Positions 34,817 to 46,794 of a stretch of DNA of 64,000 nucleotides are shown here, one piece after another (position 1 is the first letter of the stretch; each line of letters begins with the position of its first letter). The stretch covers positions 62,001 through 126,000 of the forward strand of contig LODT01000029.1 of assembly GCA_001606155.1 (NCBI GenBank), given 5' to 3'. This DNA is from Tieghemostelium lacteum (lineage: Eukaryota > Evosea > Eumycetozoa > Dictyosteliales > Raperosteliaceae). The translations under genes and the position numbers were made by a program. The notes under the pieces are model-generated. The model was not told where the DNA came from and did no database searches. It saw nothing but the letters and a program-made list of their open reading frames with translations.

Positions 34817-35261
34817 TGCACATCAATATATTTTTTTTAAAATTTTTTATTTTTTAAATTACAATTCGGTTTGGAAGATGAAATATATAAAACAACAGAA
34901 GATTACAATGAAAATGAAGTGGAAGAACAAGAAGAAGGTAGTATGAATGAGGATACAAATCAATTTTTCATTTTTCCTTATTTTTTTTTTTTTTTTTTCA
35001 TTTTTTGGAAATCAATATTTTTTTCCTTGAAAAAATTTTCATTGGTGATAAATTTGCAATTGATAGAGAGAATTACCTGAAATAGTAAGAGATATTTTAG
35101 TTATTCAAGACAGTGCACATGGACATTATGGGTTTCAATTATAATGGTAAATTAAGATCTGTAGTTGTATTAGAGAAATTTTCCAAAAAATATTTTAAAT
35201 AAACCTATGTTTAAATAAATTGACATTATTTTTTTGCGAAAATAATTACAAGGAGAAATTT
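34817..35261. other. intergenic region with weak coding relics
   Basis: Between two divergent F-box-like genes. An acidic reading frame without a usable ATG (34871-34963, EDEIYKTTEDYNENEVEEQEE) is followed by a T run (34981-34999). Further on, a 24-codon piece (about 35068-35140) reads ELPEIVRDILVIQDS. They may be relics of a displaced gene or chance. The remainder is AT-rich. Confidence 0.3.
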
Positions 35262-36785
35262 ATGTTTATCTTATCGGATTACATCATAATAAAGATATTA
35301 AATTATCTTTCAAAATCATTATGTAGTCAAGAAGTATTACTTAGTTTTCTGACATGTATGAATTTAGTTTGTACAAAGTGGCACAAATTTATATTCTATC
35401 TGTCCTATCCAAAGTTAATCACAATAACGTCAATTTCAAAGAAACTTCATAAGTTTATTGAAAAAGGATTAGAAATACACTTGGATTTATATGATATTGA
35501 CACAATTGATAGACATAGTCATATACCATCTATAAAGTCATTAGAATCAATAGAAAAGTTATCATTGATAAAGAATATTGATGATTTTGACTATATTATT
35601 AAAAGTTTAAATGAAATTGCTAAAGTGACAAGAAACAACAGCTTAAATCACATTAGTATTCATGTACAGTCAAAAATGTTTGCAGCGTTAACTATATCAC
35701 CAAAATCTTATAGATTTGATTCACTATTAGAATTGAAAATGAGTGAATGTACAATTTATTCCAATAGTTTATTAATAGTGTTTCAGAATTTAAATCAACT
35801 GGTCACTTTAAAACTAATTAAAAGTGTATGTTTACAATGGGATTGTAGTTCAACAAAATTTTATTATGATATCATGAAAATTTTAAAAGGCAACAAGTCA
35901 TTGGAGATATTAGAGCTATTATATCAGACTATGGAAGGTGTACATTTAACACACGAAAATGATATGAACTCTATTGATTTCGTAGAAATGCTAAATAATA
36001 ATTCTACACTTAAACAACTAAAAATAACCGCAAATATAGAACCAATTGAACTACAACAACCTATATGTAATAACAGCTTAAAAACACTTGTAATGCCAAT
36101 ACACAATTTAGATAAATTCTACTCGCAATTGCCATGGCAACCAAATTCCATTGAAGATATAGGTAAATATGATATTCATCAAATCACACAACTTTTGCCA
36201 TATCTACCAAACCTCACTAGAATTCAATTTAAATGGCCAACACTAACAAATGCAAGAAACAACATCTACAAGTGTATAGAGAATCAGTTGTCACTTTGTA
36301 AATTATATATTGTAGTTGAAATCCCAAATTATGATATTAATTTTAGAAATATGAACAATCTGACAAAAATCACTCTATACAAAACCTCTATTCTATATGT
36401 AATTGAAGTTATTAAAACTGATCACCCTACGCTATCTATATTAAAAACAAGGAATCTGGTGGATTTTACAAGTCTAACAGACTTGTCAATTCATTTGGCA
36501 AAAAACAAAAATTTAAGAGTGTTAAAGGTAAAACAATATAACTTGATATTTGATTATATTAAATCTATCATTAGTATATTATCAGCTAATCATAATATTC
36601 ATCATTTGGAATATTGTGTTGGACTTTATTCAACATCAGAAAGCTACGATATAGATATACTAAAAACCGTATTACAAATCAACCCACAATTAGAAATGCT
36701 TTCAATACCTCCAACCGAACCACTTCAAAATCTGTTAAATTCCTTTTACATAAACCATACTTCAAATATTATAACCAATTGTTGA
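35262..36785 (+). CDS. F-box and leucine-rich repeat protein
   Basis: A single exon of 507 residues starting at the ATG at 35262; the in-frame TTG upstream at 35220 is not a likely start. The N-terminal 45 residues form an F-box-like helix bundle (IIIKILNYLSK, LVCTKWHKF). The remainder shows irregular leucine-rich repeats about 25-30 residues apart (LLELKMSECTIYSN, LVTLKLIKS, LEILELLYQ, LKQLKITANIE, LTKITLYKT, LRVLKVKQYN, LEMLSIPP). F-box/LRR proteins recruit substrates to SCF (Skp1-cullin-F-box) ubiquitin ligases; Dictyostelium has a large and fast-evolving set. The substrate is unknown. It has the same general architecture as the end of the neighbouring minus-strand gene, so the two may be distant relatives. 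Confidence 0.75.
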   Translation: MFILSDYIIIKILNYLSKSLCSQEVLLSFLTCMNLVCTKWHKFIFYLSYPKLITITSISKKLHKFIEKGLEIHLDLYDIDTIDRHSHIPSIKSLESIEKLSLIKNIDDFDYIIKSLNEIAKVTRNNSLNHISIHVQSKMFAALTISPKSYRFDSLLELKMSECTIYSNSLLIVFQNLNQLVTLKLIKSVCLQWDCSSTKFYYDIMKILKGNKSLEILELLYQTMEGVHLTHENDMNSIDFVEMLNNNSTLKQLKITANIEPIELQQPICNNSLKTLVMPIHNLDKFYSQLPWQPNSIEDIGKYDIHQITQLLPYLPNLTRIQFKWPTLTNARNNIYKCIENQLSLCKLYIVVEIPNYDINFRNMNNLTKITLYKTSILYVIEVIKTDHPTLSILKTRNLVDFTSLTDLSIHLAKNKNLRVLKVKQYNLIFDYIKSIISILSANHNIHHLEYCVGLYSTSESYDIDILKTVLQINPQLEMLSIPPTEPLQNLLNSFYINHTSNIITNC

Positions 36786-36872
36786 ATTTTAAAAAAAGAA
36801 TATTCTTTATAAAAATTTATATTCCTTTATATAAAAATCTTAATTTCTAGAATATTAAACAGAAAATATCTC

Positions 36873-36937
36873 TTAAGATGACGTAGAATGTTCTTTTTTT
36901 TTTTTTTTTTTTTGATTAAATTTCGTAGTCATCTTAA
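36873..36937. repeat. 10-base inverted repeat flanking a T20 run, next to a start codon
   Basis: TTAAGATGAC at 36873-36882 and GTCATCTTAA at 36928-36937 are perfect reverse complements 45 bases apart. The right arm overlaps the A of the start codon at 36937. Between them lies a run of 20 T (36894-36913). It may be a 5' leader hairpin, a paired regulator site or the ends of a tiny insertion. Confidence 0.5.
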
Positions 36938-37680
36938 TGGAGATTGTAAAAATAATTATTGCATTTTTACTATTTAATAGTATATGTTTTGGAGATTATG
37001 TCCAACAATACATGTACCAAAGTGTAAACTTTACATCTGATTGTACAAGTGATATAATCAATTGGTATAATATACAGACTGGACAATGTACCGTTGACAA
37101 TACAATCTACGAATGTGATTATGATAACCAAGTGGTCATTCAAAAACTATTCTCTGAAGGTAATTGTAAAAATCTATATGACACAGAACAATTTCAATTT
37201 AATGAATGTATTCAAACTGGAGTACATTTTAATTGCACTGAAAAGTTTACATTGGTACCAAATACATTTACCAATATAACTTTGAATCCTAATTGTAATG
37301 ATAGTAGTGACATCTTAGTTGCCTCAAGTCAATTTTTGGGTGTATGTCAAGAATCATATCCATTGAATTTTGGTAAATATTGGTATTGGGAAACATGTAA
37401 CGATACCCACTTGACAGTTCAATCTTATGTTGATGTAAAGCAACCTATTTCTAGTGGTAGTGGTGGTATTTTAGGTTCCAGTGGTGCTTCTGGTGATTCT
37501 GGTTCCGCTACTGGTAGTAGTATAACTGGACAGTTAACAAGTGGTAGTGCATCATCTTCAACTGTTGAATATTGGACACCTGAATGTCAACCACAATATC
37601 TAGTGAGTACAAAAGAATTAGAACTAACTAATCCTTTTTGTTCTAGTAATCCTTCACAAACATTTTTAGTGTGTTCATAA
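36937..37680 (+). CDS. secreted Cys-rich glycoprotein of unknown function
   Basis: A single exon of 247 residues. A signal peptide (MEIVKIIIAFLLFNSICFG) precedes a domain with regularly spaced Cys (about 16 in all) and several Asn-X-Thr/Ser sites (NFTSDC, NCTEKF, NITLNPNCNDSS). The pattern of an aromatic residue then Cys repeats three to four times and resembles Cys-rich secreted dictyostelid proteins, but I cannot name the family. A Gly/Ser-rich linker (about residues 168-208) separates a short C-terminal Cys-rich piece ending at FLVCS. There is no hydrophobic tail, so it is probably soluble, in contrast to the GPI-type protein at 2210. The T20 run at 36894-36913 fits a core promoter. Confidence 0.75.
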   Translation: MEIVKIIIAFLLFNSICFGDYVQQYMYQSVNFTSDCTSDIINWYNIQTGQCTVDNTIYECDYDNQVVIQKLFSEGNCKNLYDTEQFQFNECIQTGVHFNCTEKFTLVPNTFTNITLNPNCNDSSDILVASSQFLGVCQESYPLNFGKYWYWETCNDTHLTVQSYVDVKQPISSGSGGILGSSGASGDSGSATGSSITGQLTSGSASSSTVEYWTPECQPQYLVSTKELELTNPFCSSNPSQTFLVCS

Positions 37681-38123
37681 AATAAAAAATGGAATTGTGG
37701 TTCATTGAAATGGATATTTTATTTAAACAAATATTTGAAATTTACTTTATATTTTCCCCAGCATCAGATGATATTTTCATAAGATTTTAAAAACCAAAAT
37801 TGCTACACTTGTTGTTGATGTTGTACCAATTCATTGAATATAAAATATCTTCCACATCTCGATTACTAAAAAAATTGATTGAAATTCAATTGGACACTTG
37901 TAAATTTTAGATTTTTATTGAATTTTACAAAGATAAGATACGTAAAGAGAAATTCTCTTTGATTTTGAAAAGGTATTATATATTTGATTAAATAAATAAA
38001 TAAGTGATTAAATTATTTGTACAAGGAAAATATATCGGATATAAAACTTATATAACTTATTTTTTTTTTCAAGTTTTTGAGTATATATTGTAATAGTAGT
38101 TGGGAGTTGGAGGGTTATATATT
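37681..38123. other. convergent 3' intergenic region
   Basis: About 440 bases between two converging genes. AT-rich, with AATAAA-like words (37680-37686, 37990-38000). No coding signal seen. Confidence 0.4.
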
Positions 38124-41100
38124 TTATACATTATTATCATTGTTGTTATTATTATTGTTGTTATTTGATTTTAATAGATTATCTAGGATTTGTTCAAGTC
38201 TTGGAATTATATCTTTGAATGAAGGTCTATCTGTAGCTTCTTGAGCCCAACATTCATTGATAATTTTAACAATGGATGGATCAACGTTTTCTAAACCTTT
38301 AGTAGGTCTCTTTCCGCTAATTACAAATCTTGGAATATCCCACATGTTTTTAATCTCAGAGAAAGGTACTTCTTCGATAATGATTTCATAGAACATGACA
38401 GCATAGGAATAGACATCGGTAGCATTATCATAGTCTTTCTTTTCGAGAATTTGATTGGACATGTAAATTGGTGTACCAACTGCATTTGTAAATTTACTGT
38501 AATCCAATTCAGCAGCTTCTTTACTAGTACCAAAATCTGAGATTTTAATAGTTATTGGTGCGTCAACTGCTAAACTTACTACAAGGATATTATCAGGTTT
38601 CAAATCTCTGTGAATGATACCACATTGGTGAAGGAAATTACAACCTTTGGCAATATCTAATGCAATACGTATCTTTTGAGGAAGTGATAGTCTCTTGTTA
38701 CCCTTGTATAAAATGTCACCAAGTGAACCTAATGGTACAAATTCACTTACTATACATAGGTTATCAGATGACATTACAGCACCGATAAATGAGATGATAT
38801 TTGGATGACGTAACTTGGACATGAGATCCATCTCTCTGTAGACTTCGTCCATGTTTATGGAAGATACTTTCATTTGTTTAATGGCAACTTCTTGACCTCT
38901 CCACATGCCACGATAAACAACACCGAAACTACCTTCACCAACAGGTGGTTGGAAGAACTCCAATTCATTGAAATCCAGTTTGGTACTAAGCACAGATTCT
39001 AAATGAATGAATAGATAAGTGTGGCCAAAGTCCTCTACGTGAATTGCAAATTTCTCCATATATTTTGTGGTACAAAGTAGAGTTACGCTGACTATAAGTT
39101 GGTGGGTCTTACCAGGTTTAATTGTAATTTGGCTTTGGTCAGTATCGCAGATTGCAGCACTGGTAGATGCAGGTAAAAGTACAGTTACATTTATTGGTTT
39201 CTTTGATTTGTTAATCAAAGTTACAGAATCCTGAAGTTCATGTTCAATTGGTGACTTCATACCACCCATACCAAAATCTAATTTGGTATTTGAGAAACTT
39301 AGAGGGAAATCAGGATGATCCCAACCATAGTAATGAGATTCTTGAACAAATGTTAAGATATCAGCGTCTACATGGTACTTGTCTTCTTTTACAACCGATG
39401 ATTTTAGACCACTTCCAGAGGATGTTAAAAGGTTTCTACTAGACTGTTGTTGTGCTACTAATGGTATCTTACCACCACTTGCAAGGTTATTCATAGAGAT
39501 ATTAGAGCCAGAATGTTTAAGTGGTGAGTTGTTACCAGACATTCTCAATGGTGAAGTTGGAGTCTTTGTAGTCATATCTCTTCTCTTCTTTCTTCTATAT
39601 AATAGGAAAGCAATAGCACCTAAAATGGCAACAGCACCTACAACTACAGGAACAATGATTGCAATCAAATTGATATCCTTCTTCTTTACACTTGTGGGTG
39701 GTTCAGTTACCGGATCAGTGGGAGGTGGGGTTGGTGGAATCCACCAATAATTATAAGGTTCGATATTACTATAAATAGCAATATTGGTTAAAAATACACT
39801 TGGAGGTGCCTCCCATGACAATTCAATACTCTGATTTAGATTATTAGTTTTAAATGGCACAGAAATATTTAGGAATGATGCGACATTATTTTGAATTTGA
39901 ATGGCTCTGTATGAGGTTTGTCCATTTAAATTCACAGTTACCACTGCAGCATTAGGTGAATCAGCCTGTGGCATTACTGTAAAGTTATTATAGTACACAA
40001 ATAGGAATTGGAATTCGTAGTAACTAACTAGACCGCTGTTGAATGTGATTTTAGTTTGACTGTTTATACCAGACTGATAGAGGAAACTGGCATTGGTGTA
40101 TTCTATTGGTACAACAGGTACTGTGTCAAATGGAATTGGAGTAATAGCATCTGGGTTAGATATTGTACATCTAAAGAAAGTTGTACATTTACTCCATTGT
40201 TGTGGTTTTATATTGGTATCATTGGTTGTGGTTATATTTAGATTCTCTTCAACCCATGTGAGGTTATTGAATGAATATCCATGGAAGAAACGGTTATTGT
40301 GTGGAAGTACTTCAAATGATTGTAATGGAATAGTCAATTGTAATACATCATCTGCAGTATTTAATACCATAATCTTAAGATTTTTAGTACCTTCCAAAAC
40401 ACCAGTATAGGTAAATGAACATGGTGAACTAAAATTACCATAGGAAACACCATTTTCATATACTTCACATTTATATGCGGCAGTAATTGCTGGATTGTAT
40501 ACAAAGTTATCACCAATATACAAAAATGTTGGAATGACACCTTGGGTGAATGAAGGTGGAGTTGTTATTGATAAACTTGGTAATATACCTGGTTTATAAT
40601 TGACATTTCCTTGTTGTGGATAAGATACACCATCTAATACATAACTATTAATAAACTGTACACCACCTTGTATAGATCCACTATTTAAAAATCCATCGTG
40701 AGCAGAGACCCATTTTGAGTTTTGTAATACTAAATTATAGAAATTACCAGTAATGTTGAATGCAGGTTGGTCAATAGTCAAATCAGGTAAAATGACAGCA
40801 CCTGGGGTATTAATCTGCATTTCTGAGATTTTCATATCAGCCATATCACCTAACTTTACAACCATAGGTGAGTAAGGGTAAGGTGTTGAAATGGACAATG
40901 GAGTTGATGAACCAATAACCTCTAAAGAATCTATATTTGCTATATTCCTTTTACTGGCTTGTGGATAGGTGTAGATATTAGTCTTCAAACAATAGTCTAC
41001 AACGAAACCAGTAATTGTAGATCTGTCTTCAATAATATCAATGACAATACCATTTACACTAGGATCATTGACATAGATATAATCATTAACAGAGGATACA

Positions 41101-42554
41101 TAAGGTGATATAGAGTATATTGCATTACCTTGGTAACCATAATCCATATTAGCAGGTAGATAACTACTGTCAGGTGCGGTGGTAGTTGGTTTTGATTTTA
41201 GGAAAACATTGGAAGTCGAAATTATAGTTTCAGTACCCCATTCAGCGAGAATGGAAGAACCACTATTACCAGCAAACCCGGTACCCATAACAGTAACAGT
41301 AGCATGATGTGCAACTATATCTGCTCTCTGATTAGGATTTGCAAAGAAACAGTTCTTTATAACAACATTTTCAGTAAATTCAACATAAACTGGTGTTTTT
41401 GATCTTAGATTAGTTGAAGAGTAAGGCAGATTACTAGTTCTACCGGTATTGGTAATAAAAATATTCTCCAAATACATGGTACCAAAATTTGTAACGTATA
41501 AAGACGCTGCTACACCCGTAAATAGATCACGTTCTGCAATGGTAATGAATACATTTTTGTCAATTGCTGTTGATAAATGTGGATTCTGTGATGATTGTGT
41601 CCAACTGAATAGTAATGTTCCACTGTCATATTGAATTGTACCCTGAATTGCTTTACCATTTGGATAAGATTCACTGTATAGTGTGTAGGTATGTGTTGTA
41701 ATAATACCAGTTACACCATTCTCAACAACAATTGAGTTACTACTGTTACTATGTCCTCTTAGAAAATTTGGATTGGTAAGGGTTGCTGTCAAAGTACCAC
41801 CATTTACAAAAATACTAGGTTGATAATCTTGTGGGTAAAATGAACCGTTTACATTAGCCGATGTAAAATCTCTGAATATCATCTGACTAATATCACTGAG
41901 GAGCACTGAAAATGTAGGTGAGATTAACATATATGAAAACAAGAAATTTTCAAGTGTCAAATCTACCATGCTTACAAATACTACATCAACAATTGTACCA
42001 TCGTTTGCAAAGGTAGCTAAAAATGTATAAGTAAATTATATATATATATATTTATATTAATATTCATTAAATTTAAAAAACAAAAGTTTTGATTTAAATA
42101 CTGATAAAATAGTGTGTACATACCTTCAGTGTTTAAAATTAGTATTGAATCGAGTGGGCAACCTGAAAATGGAACGTTGCCACCTCCAAGACCAAAAATA
42201 CAATTTGATACCTCTGCACATGATGCACGAGTTTCGCAGCATATTGTAGCAGAATTTGATGGTGGAGGTGCTACTACTGCATATGTTTTTGGATCGAATA
42301 AAGCTGCATTGGATTGTGTGTCCCAAGTTGCTTTTAATCTCTGATATGAACCTTTTTGGTATTGGGTTCTATCTACTTGTTGAGCTATATCAAAACTATT
42401 TGTAAATCCCAAATCTGGATATTATGTAGATTTTTTTTTGAGTTAAGATCTTAAATTTAAATTTTTTTTTGATTGATTGGGTGGGATGTGTGGGTGAACT
42501 TACAAAAAATAAAAATAAAAAAGATATATAATATATGGTTTTATATAGACTCAT
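38124..42554 (-). CDS. receptor-like TKL protein kinase with beta-helix ectodomain
   Basis: Supported exons are 42124-42414 and 38124-42016 (about 1390 residues). A signal-peptide exon is likely at 42504-42554 (MSLYKTIYYISFLFLFF), but its phase does not match the next acceptor, so the true first exon is unresolved. The ectodomain has a Cys-rich start (ICCETRASC), a long beta-helix region and Ig/TIG-like beta modules. A Pro-rich stalk, one membrane helix (39597-39677) and a basic stop-transfer patch (RRKKRR) follow. The cytoplasmic part has an MSP/ASH-like beta domain, then a complete kinase: GEGSFGVV, VAIK, HRDLKPDN, DFGTS. Sequence style is TKL (GTPIYMSNQIL, FSEIKNMWDIP). D. discoideum VSK receptors on phagosomes have a comparable layout. 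Binding of bacterial or self glycans is inference. Confidence 0.88.
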
Positions 42555-42874
42555 TTATATATTATATATATACATGTAAACAATAAATATCTTAAAAAAA
42601 AAAAAAAAAAAAAGTAAAGAAATCTTAGAACAAAAAAAAAAAAAATATTCGTTCATTGATACTTTTATTTGAAACAAGAAAAAAAAAAATAGATTTTTGA
42701 TTGTGGATCTTCTATTACGATTTTTTTTTTCACAAAAAAGTCCAAATAACAAAATATCTTTTTTCTCAACTTTAAAAAAAAATTAAAATTTTTTTTTCCT
42801 TATTATTTATTTCACCTCATCCTTTGTATTATTAAATTATTGTAATATTAAATTAAATAAACTTCACATTGAAA
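42555..42874. promoter_or_regulatory. divergent promoter region of the receptor kinase and G8 protein genes
   Basis: About 320 bases made almost wholly of A and T, with long A runs (42594-42613, 42632-42645) and T runs (42720-42729). These match the core-promoter homopolymers of both flanking genes. No specific site seen. Confidence 0.5.
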
Positions 42875-45800
42875 ATGAAAGTTTATTTTATTTTATTAAT
42901 TTTTTACATTTTTATAGTTGGTATGTAAAATTCTAGAATTGAATGGCAAATTTCAAAAACCGGGAAAAACACCACTCCTGCCCATGGGACACACAATCTA
43001 ACACACACAAACCAAATTTTTTTTTTGATCAACTCAAATTGAATTATATATTATAGTTACTGAACAACAACAACCAAAACTAGTTAATGTAAATTTAAAT
43101 GATAGAGTAAAGATTAATGGTTATTACCATTTCAGACTTAGACCCTATGTAAATAGTACTGTTTTTGGAGATCATTATGATTATATTCCAGATTACGAAA
43201 GTAATCCAGAATTCCCAAAATTCATTTTGACACAAAATATGAACTTTAGTGCATCAACATCCAACTTTAAACACAATAAGGATAAATTTAATCCACCACT
43301 AGACGATACCTTTTACCAGAGAAATTATAATAACGTTTCAATTATACTTCCTTCTGCTGCTCTTACTGGAACTGTAATTGTTATTCCTGCAGGTGTAACA
43401 TTTACTTGTACAGCAGGAACTTTAGGAGTATATATTTTCATTGTATATGGAAAGTTAACATATGCCGGTATTACAACCACACTCATCTATGTCAAGATTA
43501 TAGCAATGCCTGGATCAGAAATTGATATCCGACCTCCTGCAGGAAGTTACATTAAATTCTTCCCACAAAATGATTATTTCGATTTATATTTTCGTAATTT
43601 AACAAATAAGGTTAAAGGTGACCCACTGGAAACACCTTCATTTATATGTCTAGCTTGTAAATTCACATTAATAGGCAAGAGTACCAAACCAATGTGGTAT
43701 GGAGTTCATGAGAATGCACCATACTATAAAAGTTTAGAAACTGGTCTCTTTGGTCCTAACCAAGCATGGCAAAGTGGTACTGTTTTTAATACTCTCTTTT
43801 CTCTTAAATCAACATACACCGATGTCATTGTTAATAAGGATCTCAGATGTGGTCTTAATGTTGGTAACCAAACTGTCGTTCAAAACGGTACCAAATACCA
43901 ATACACTCCAGCCAATCTACAATATGGTATGGGCAATATCCTTCAGCTATCCAGTCCACCAAATACCTATACTCTAAATATCGAATTTGATCACTCAAAT
44001 TCTTACATTCCAAATGATGGTACATTCTTTTATGGTGATGCTCAAATTACCATGAAGGGTGTAAACTTTGTAGGTCAACTAAAAAACACATACCTCAATC
44101 AAACATCCTATCCAGTATTGATTTTAAATCAAACTACTGGAGAATACACTATTCAACCTGGAAACTATAACCCACCACAAAACTATGTAGTAACCATCAA
44201 ACACAATACCGAACAATTTCTTATTGACAATTGCGTGTTTAATGATTTCCACTGGTACAGAGACCACACTAAAAGAGGTTCAATTGGTGTAGTTAGAGGT
44301 ACTGGTGTCATTAGAAACAGTAACTTTGCAACTTACTACCCAGCCAATTACATCAATCTCCTCTGGGGTACTGAAGTTGTTGAAATCTCTGGAAACAGTT
44401 TTATAAGATCAGATCTCTACGATACCTTTGGTGTCAATGGTTACCAACCAACTCAAACAACTTTCCCAGACCACGATAACAAAATCTCAGCTATCTACAG
44501 TGCATCACCATTTGCAACCATTAAACAGAATGCTTTCGAAGGTATTTTCTATGGTGGAGCTATCCATTTGAATCCCATTCAAAATCGTCATTTGGCAACT
44601 GGTTTCCAAAACGAGACTTTATACGGTCCCTATGCTGGTTTGATACAAGATAACACTGATAATCTCAGAACCAACTCTCAATGGAACAGTGGAGGTTCAT
44701 TACAATTACAAGAAAACTATTTCTTTAGAAACACTATCTTCTTACAATATGGTAATTCTCAACCTTTACTACATCTTCGTTTAAATAGTTCTAGATTGTA
44801 TTTCCCTCTTGTTGGACCTGAAAGACGTAGATTCGAATCTGCCAATCCATTTAGAAACGTACAAGAATCCTATACTAATGTGTACGTAGCTCAAGATAAC
44901 GAAGGTACCATCGGTTTAAGAGGAATCTATAACTACACTGTCGCAACTGGCAGCATTAGAGCTATTACCCTTGACACTGTATCTCAACCTGGTAACCCTG
45001 GATGGATCATGGAACTCAATTTCAAAGCCCAACACGGTACCTACCTTAACTTTGGTCATGGTATCGGTTGTGAAAGTCTCATCAATCGTAACTACCTTAA
45101 CAAATTCACTCCACAGAAATACTCAAAGAATTTCAGATATAACTGTGCTGATTGCCAGTCCATCTTCAGACCTGGTGCAATGTATTCATTTAACATTTTA
45201 AATCCAAATTTGAATGCCAATAACCTAGTCCTCGAATACCAATTCCAGATCTTATACTACGAACCTATCAGTTATAATCAAACATGTTTCTTGAGAGTTG
45301 ATAATGTAGATTACCCATCATTCTTAGTAGTCAACATAACCTCACCAAGACCTATTAATGTTCCATCACAAGTTATTTCTAAATCAGTTATCGTCAATGG
45401 TATCCATGGTGAACATCAAGCTGAAATCAACTGTTACTCAAATGATGACTATATATACACTCAAGCCATTACTCAATCCGGTATGCAAACATTCACCATC
45501 GACATGTCAACAAACAACTTTTACCTTGGTATCGATTTCACTCCATATCATCAAGGTAACAAAGTCGCAGTTCCAGCATTCGGAAGAAACTGGACTAAAT
45601 GTGACTGGATTCCAACAGTCTGTGCAAGTGAAGGTTTATTAGAAAGTGTCTCACCTCAATCTACATCTATCCAAGAAGGTCTAACATCAACATCCACCAA
45701 CAACACTGACGATATCAACATGTTAGTCACCTATTTGACATTCAACAAGAGCAGTAGTAACACCACTGTAAGTTTCAATGTCAGTCTTCCAGTTGCCAGC

Positions 45801-46421
45801 TATCAAATCTATTTGTATCTCTATAATCCATCATACAATGGACCTTACATTGTAGTCGATCAACTCTACACTGTTAAACTTAACGGAAAGATACAATATC
45901 CATTCAGTAGAAGTGGTCCAGCTTCATTACAATATCACAAAGTTGGACCATTCTCTTTCACCAGTTTAAATGGTGCCGGACTTTTAACCATAGAAGTTGG
46001 TGATACAGGTTTCCCAATACAAATCTCTGGTGTTGAAATTTTCTCATCTCTATCCACACCATACCCAATCCCAATCGACTATGTACCACCTCCTACAACC
46101 TCTGTAACAGTAACCTCTACAACTCAAATTGGTACTACAACAAATACAACCTCAAATACCGATAATTCAACCTCATCTACCTCATCTACCAGTACAACTT
46201 CAACAACTTCAACAACCTCAACCTCTACAACTTCTACAACTAGTACTACTAGTACAACTTCAACAACTGGAGGTCAAGGTCCAACAACTGGTGGTGGTAC
46301 AACTGTTAAACCAGTATTCTCTGCAACAACTCGTCACAGTGATGCCAACTCTGTATCCTCTAAAATCAATGTCTTATTATTAAGCATTGCCATTATATTC
46401 TCTGTTACACTTTTACTTTAA
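42875..46421 (+). CDS. G8-domain and beta-helix surface protein with Ser/Thr stalk and GPI-type end
   Basis: Two exons, 42875-42920 and 43057-46421, give about 1136 residues. Exon 1 encodes only the signal peptide (MKVYFILLIFYIFIV). A G8-like domain at about residues 110-190 shows VIVIPAGVTFTC and a glycine-spaced VYGKLTY, and is followed by a long right-handed beta-helix (about 200-640) and beta-sandwich modules. The same order (G8 then beta-helix) occurs in TMEM2/CEMIP hyaluronan-processing proteins and in several dictyostelid proteins; enzymatic activity here is unproven. A Thr/Ser stalk of repeated STTST units (about 46120-46275) and a hydrophobic end (VLLLSIAIIFSVTLLL) fit a GPI-anchored surface protein. 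Codon choice is richer in C than its neighbours over 43800-46100, which suggests strong expression. Confidence 0.85.
46120..46275 (+). repeat. Thr/Ser codon repeat (mucin-like stalk)
   Basis: Degenerate ACTTCAACA/ACCTCTACC-type units encode an uninterrupted Ser/Thr stretch between the last beta domain and the anchor signal of the G8 protein. A heavily O-glycosylated stalk is expected. Confidence 0.75.
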
Positions 46422-46794
46422 TTTCATCATCCTAGGTCCACAACCCTCTTTTTTCACTAATTGTTAATTTCACATAACAACAAAAAAAACAACAATCTAT
46501 ATTATTGATTTTACCCTTTTATTATAATAGTCAATCCATTTAAACAATTACAAAAATCAAATAAATAATTTTTCCTCACTACTGGGTAAATGTATTTCTA
46601 TTGAATATAAAAAAAACACAATTATATCAAAATTTGCATGTTTCTGCGTTGATCAAGATTTCTTTTTAGATGGTGGGAACTGAAACCCAAAATCCAAAGT
46701 TATTTTTTTTTAAATTGAATCATTTTTGATTTTTTTTTTTTTTTTTTTACATTTGTTTATTGTTTATTTATGTTGTAATATGTAATATATTGAT
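46422..46794. promoter_or_regulatory. intergenic region upstream of the Arf-like gene
   Basis: 3' flank of the G8 gene followed by the promoter of the next gene, marked by a run of 19 T at 46730-46748, 46 bases before the start codon. Nothing else recognised. Confidence 0.5.
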
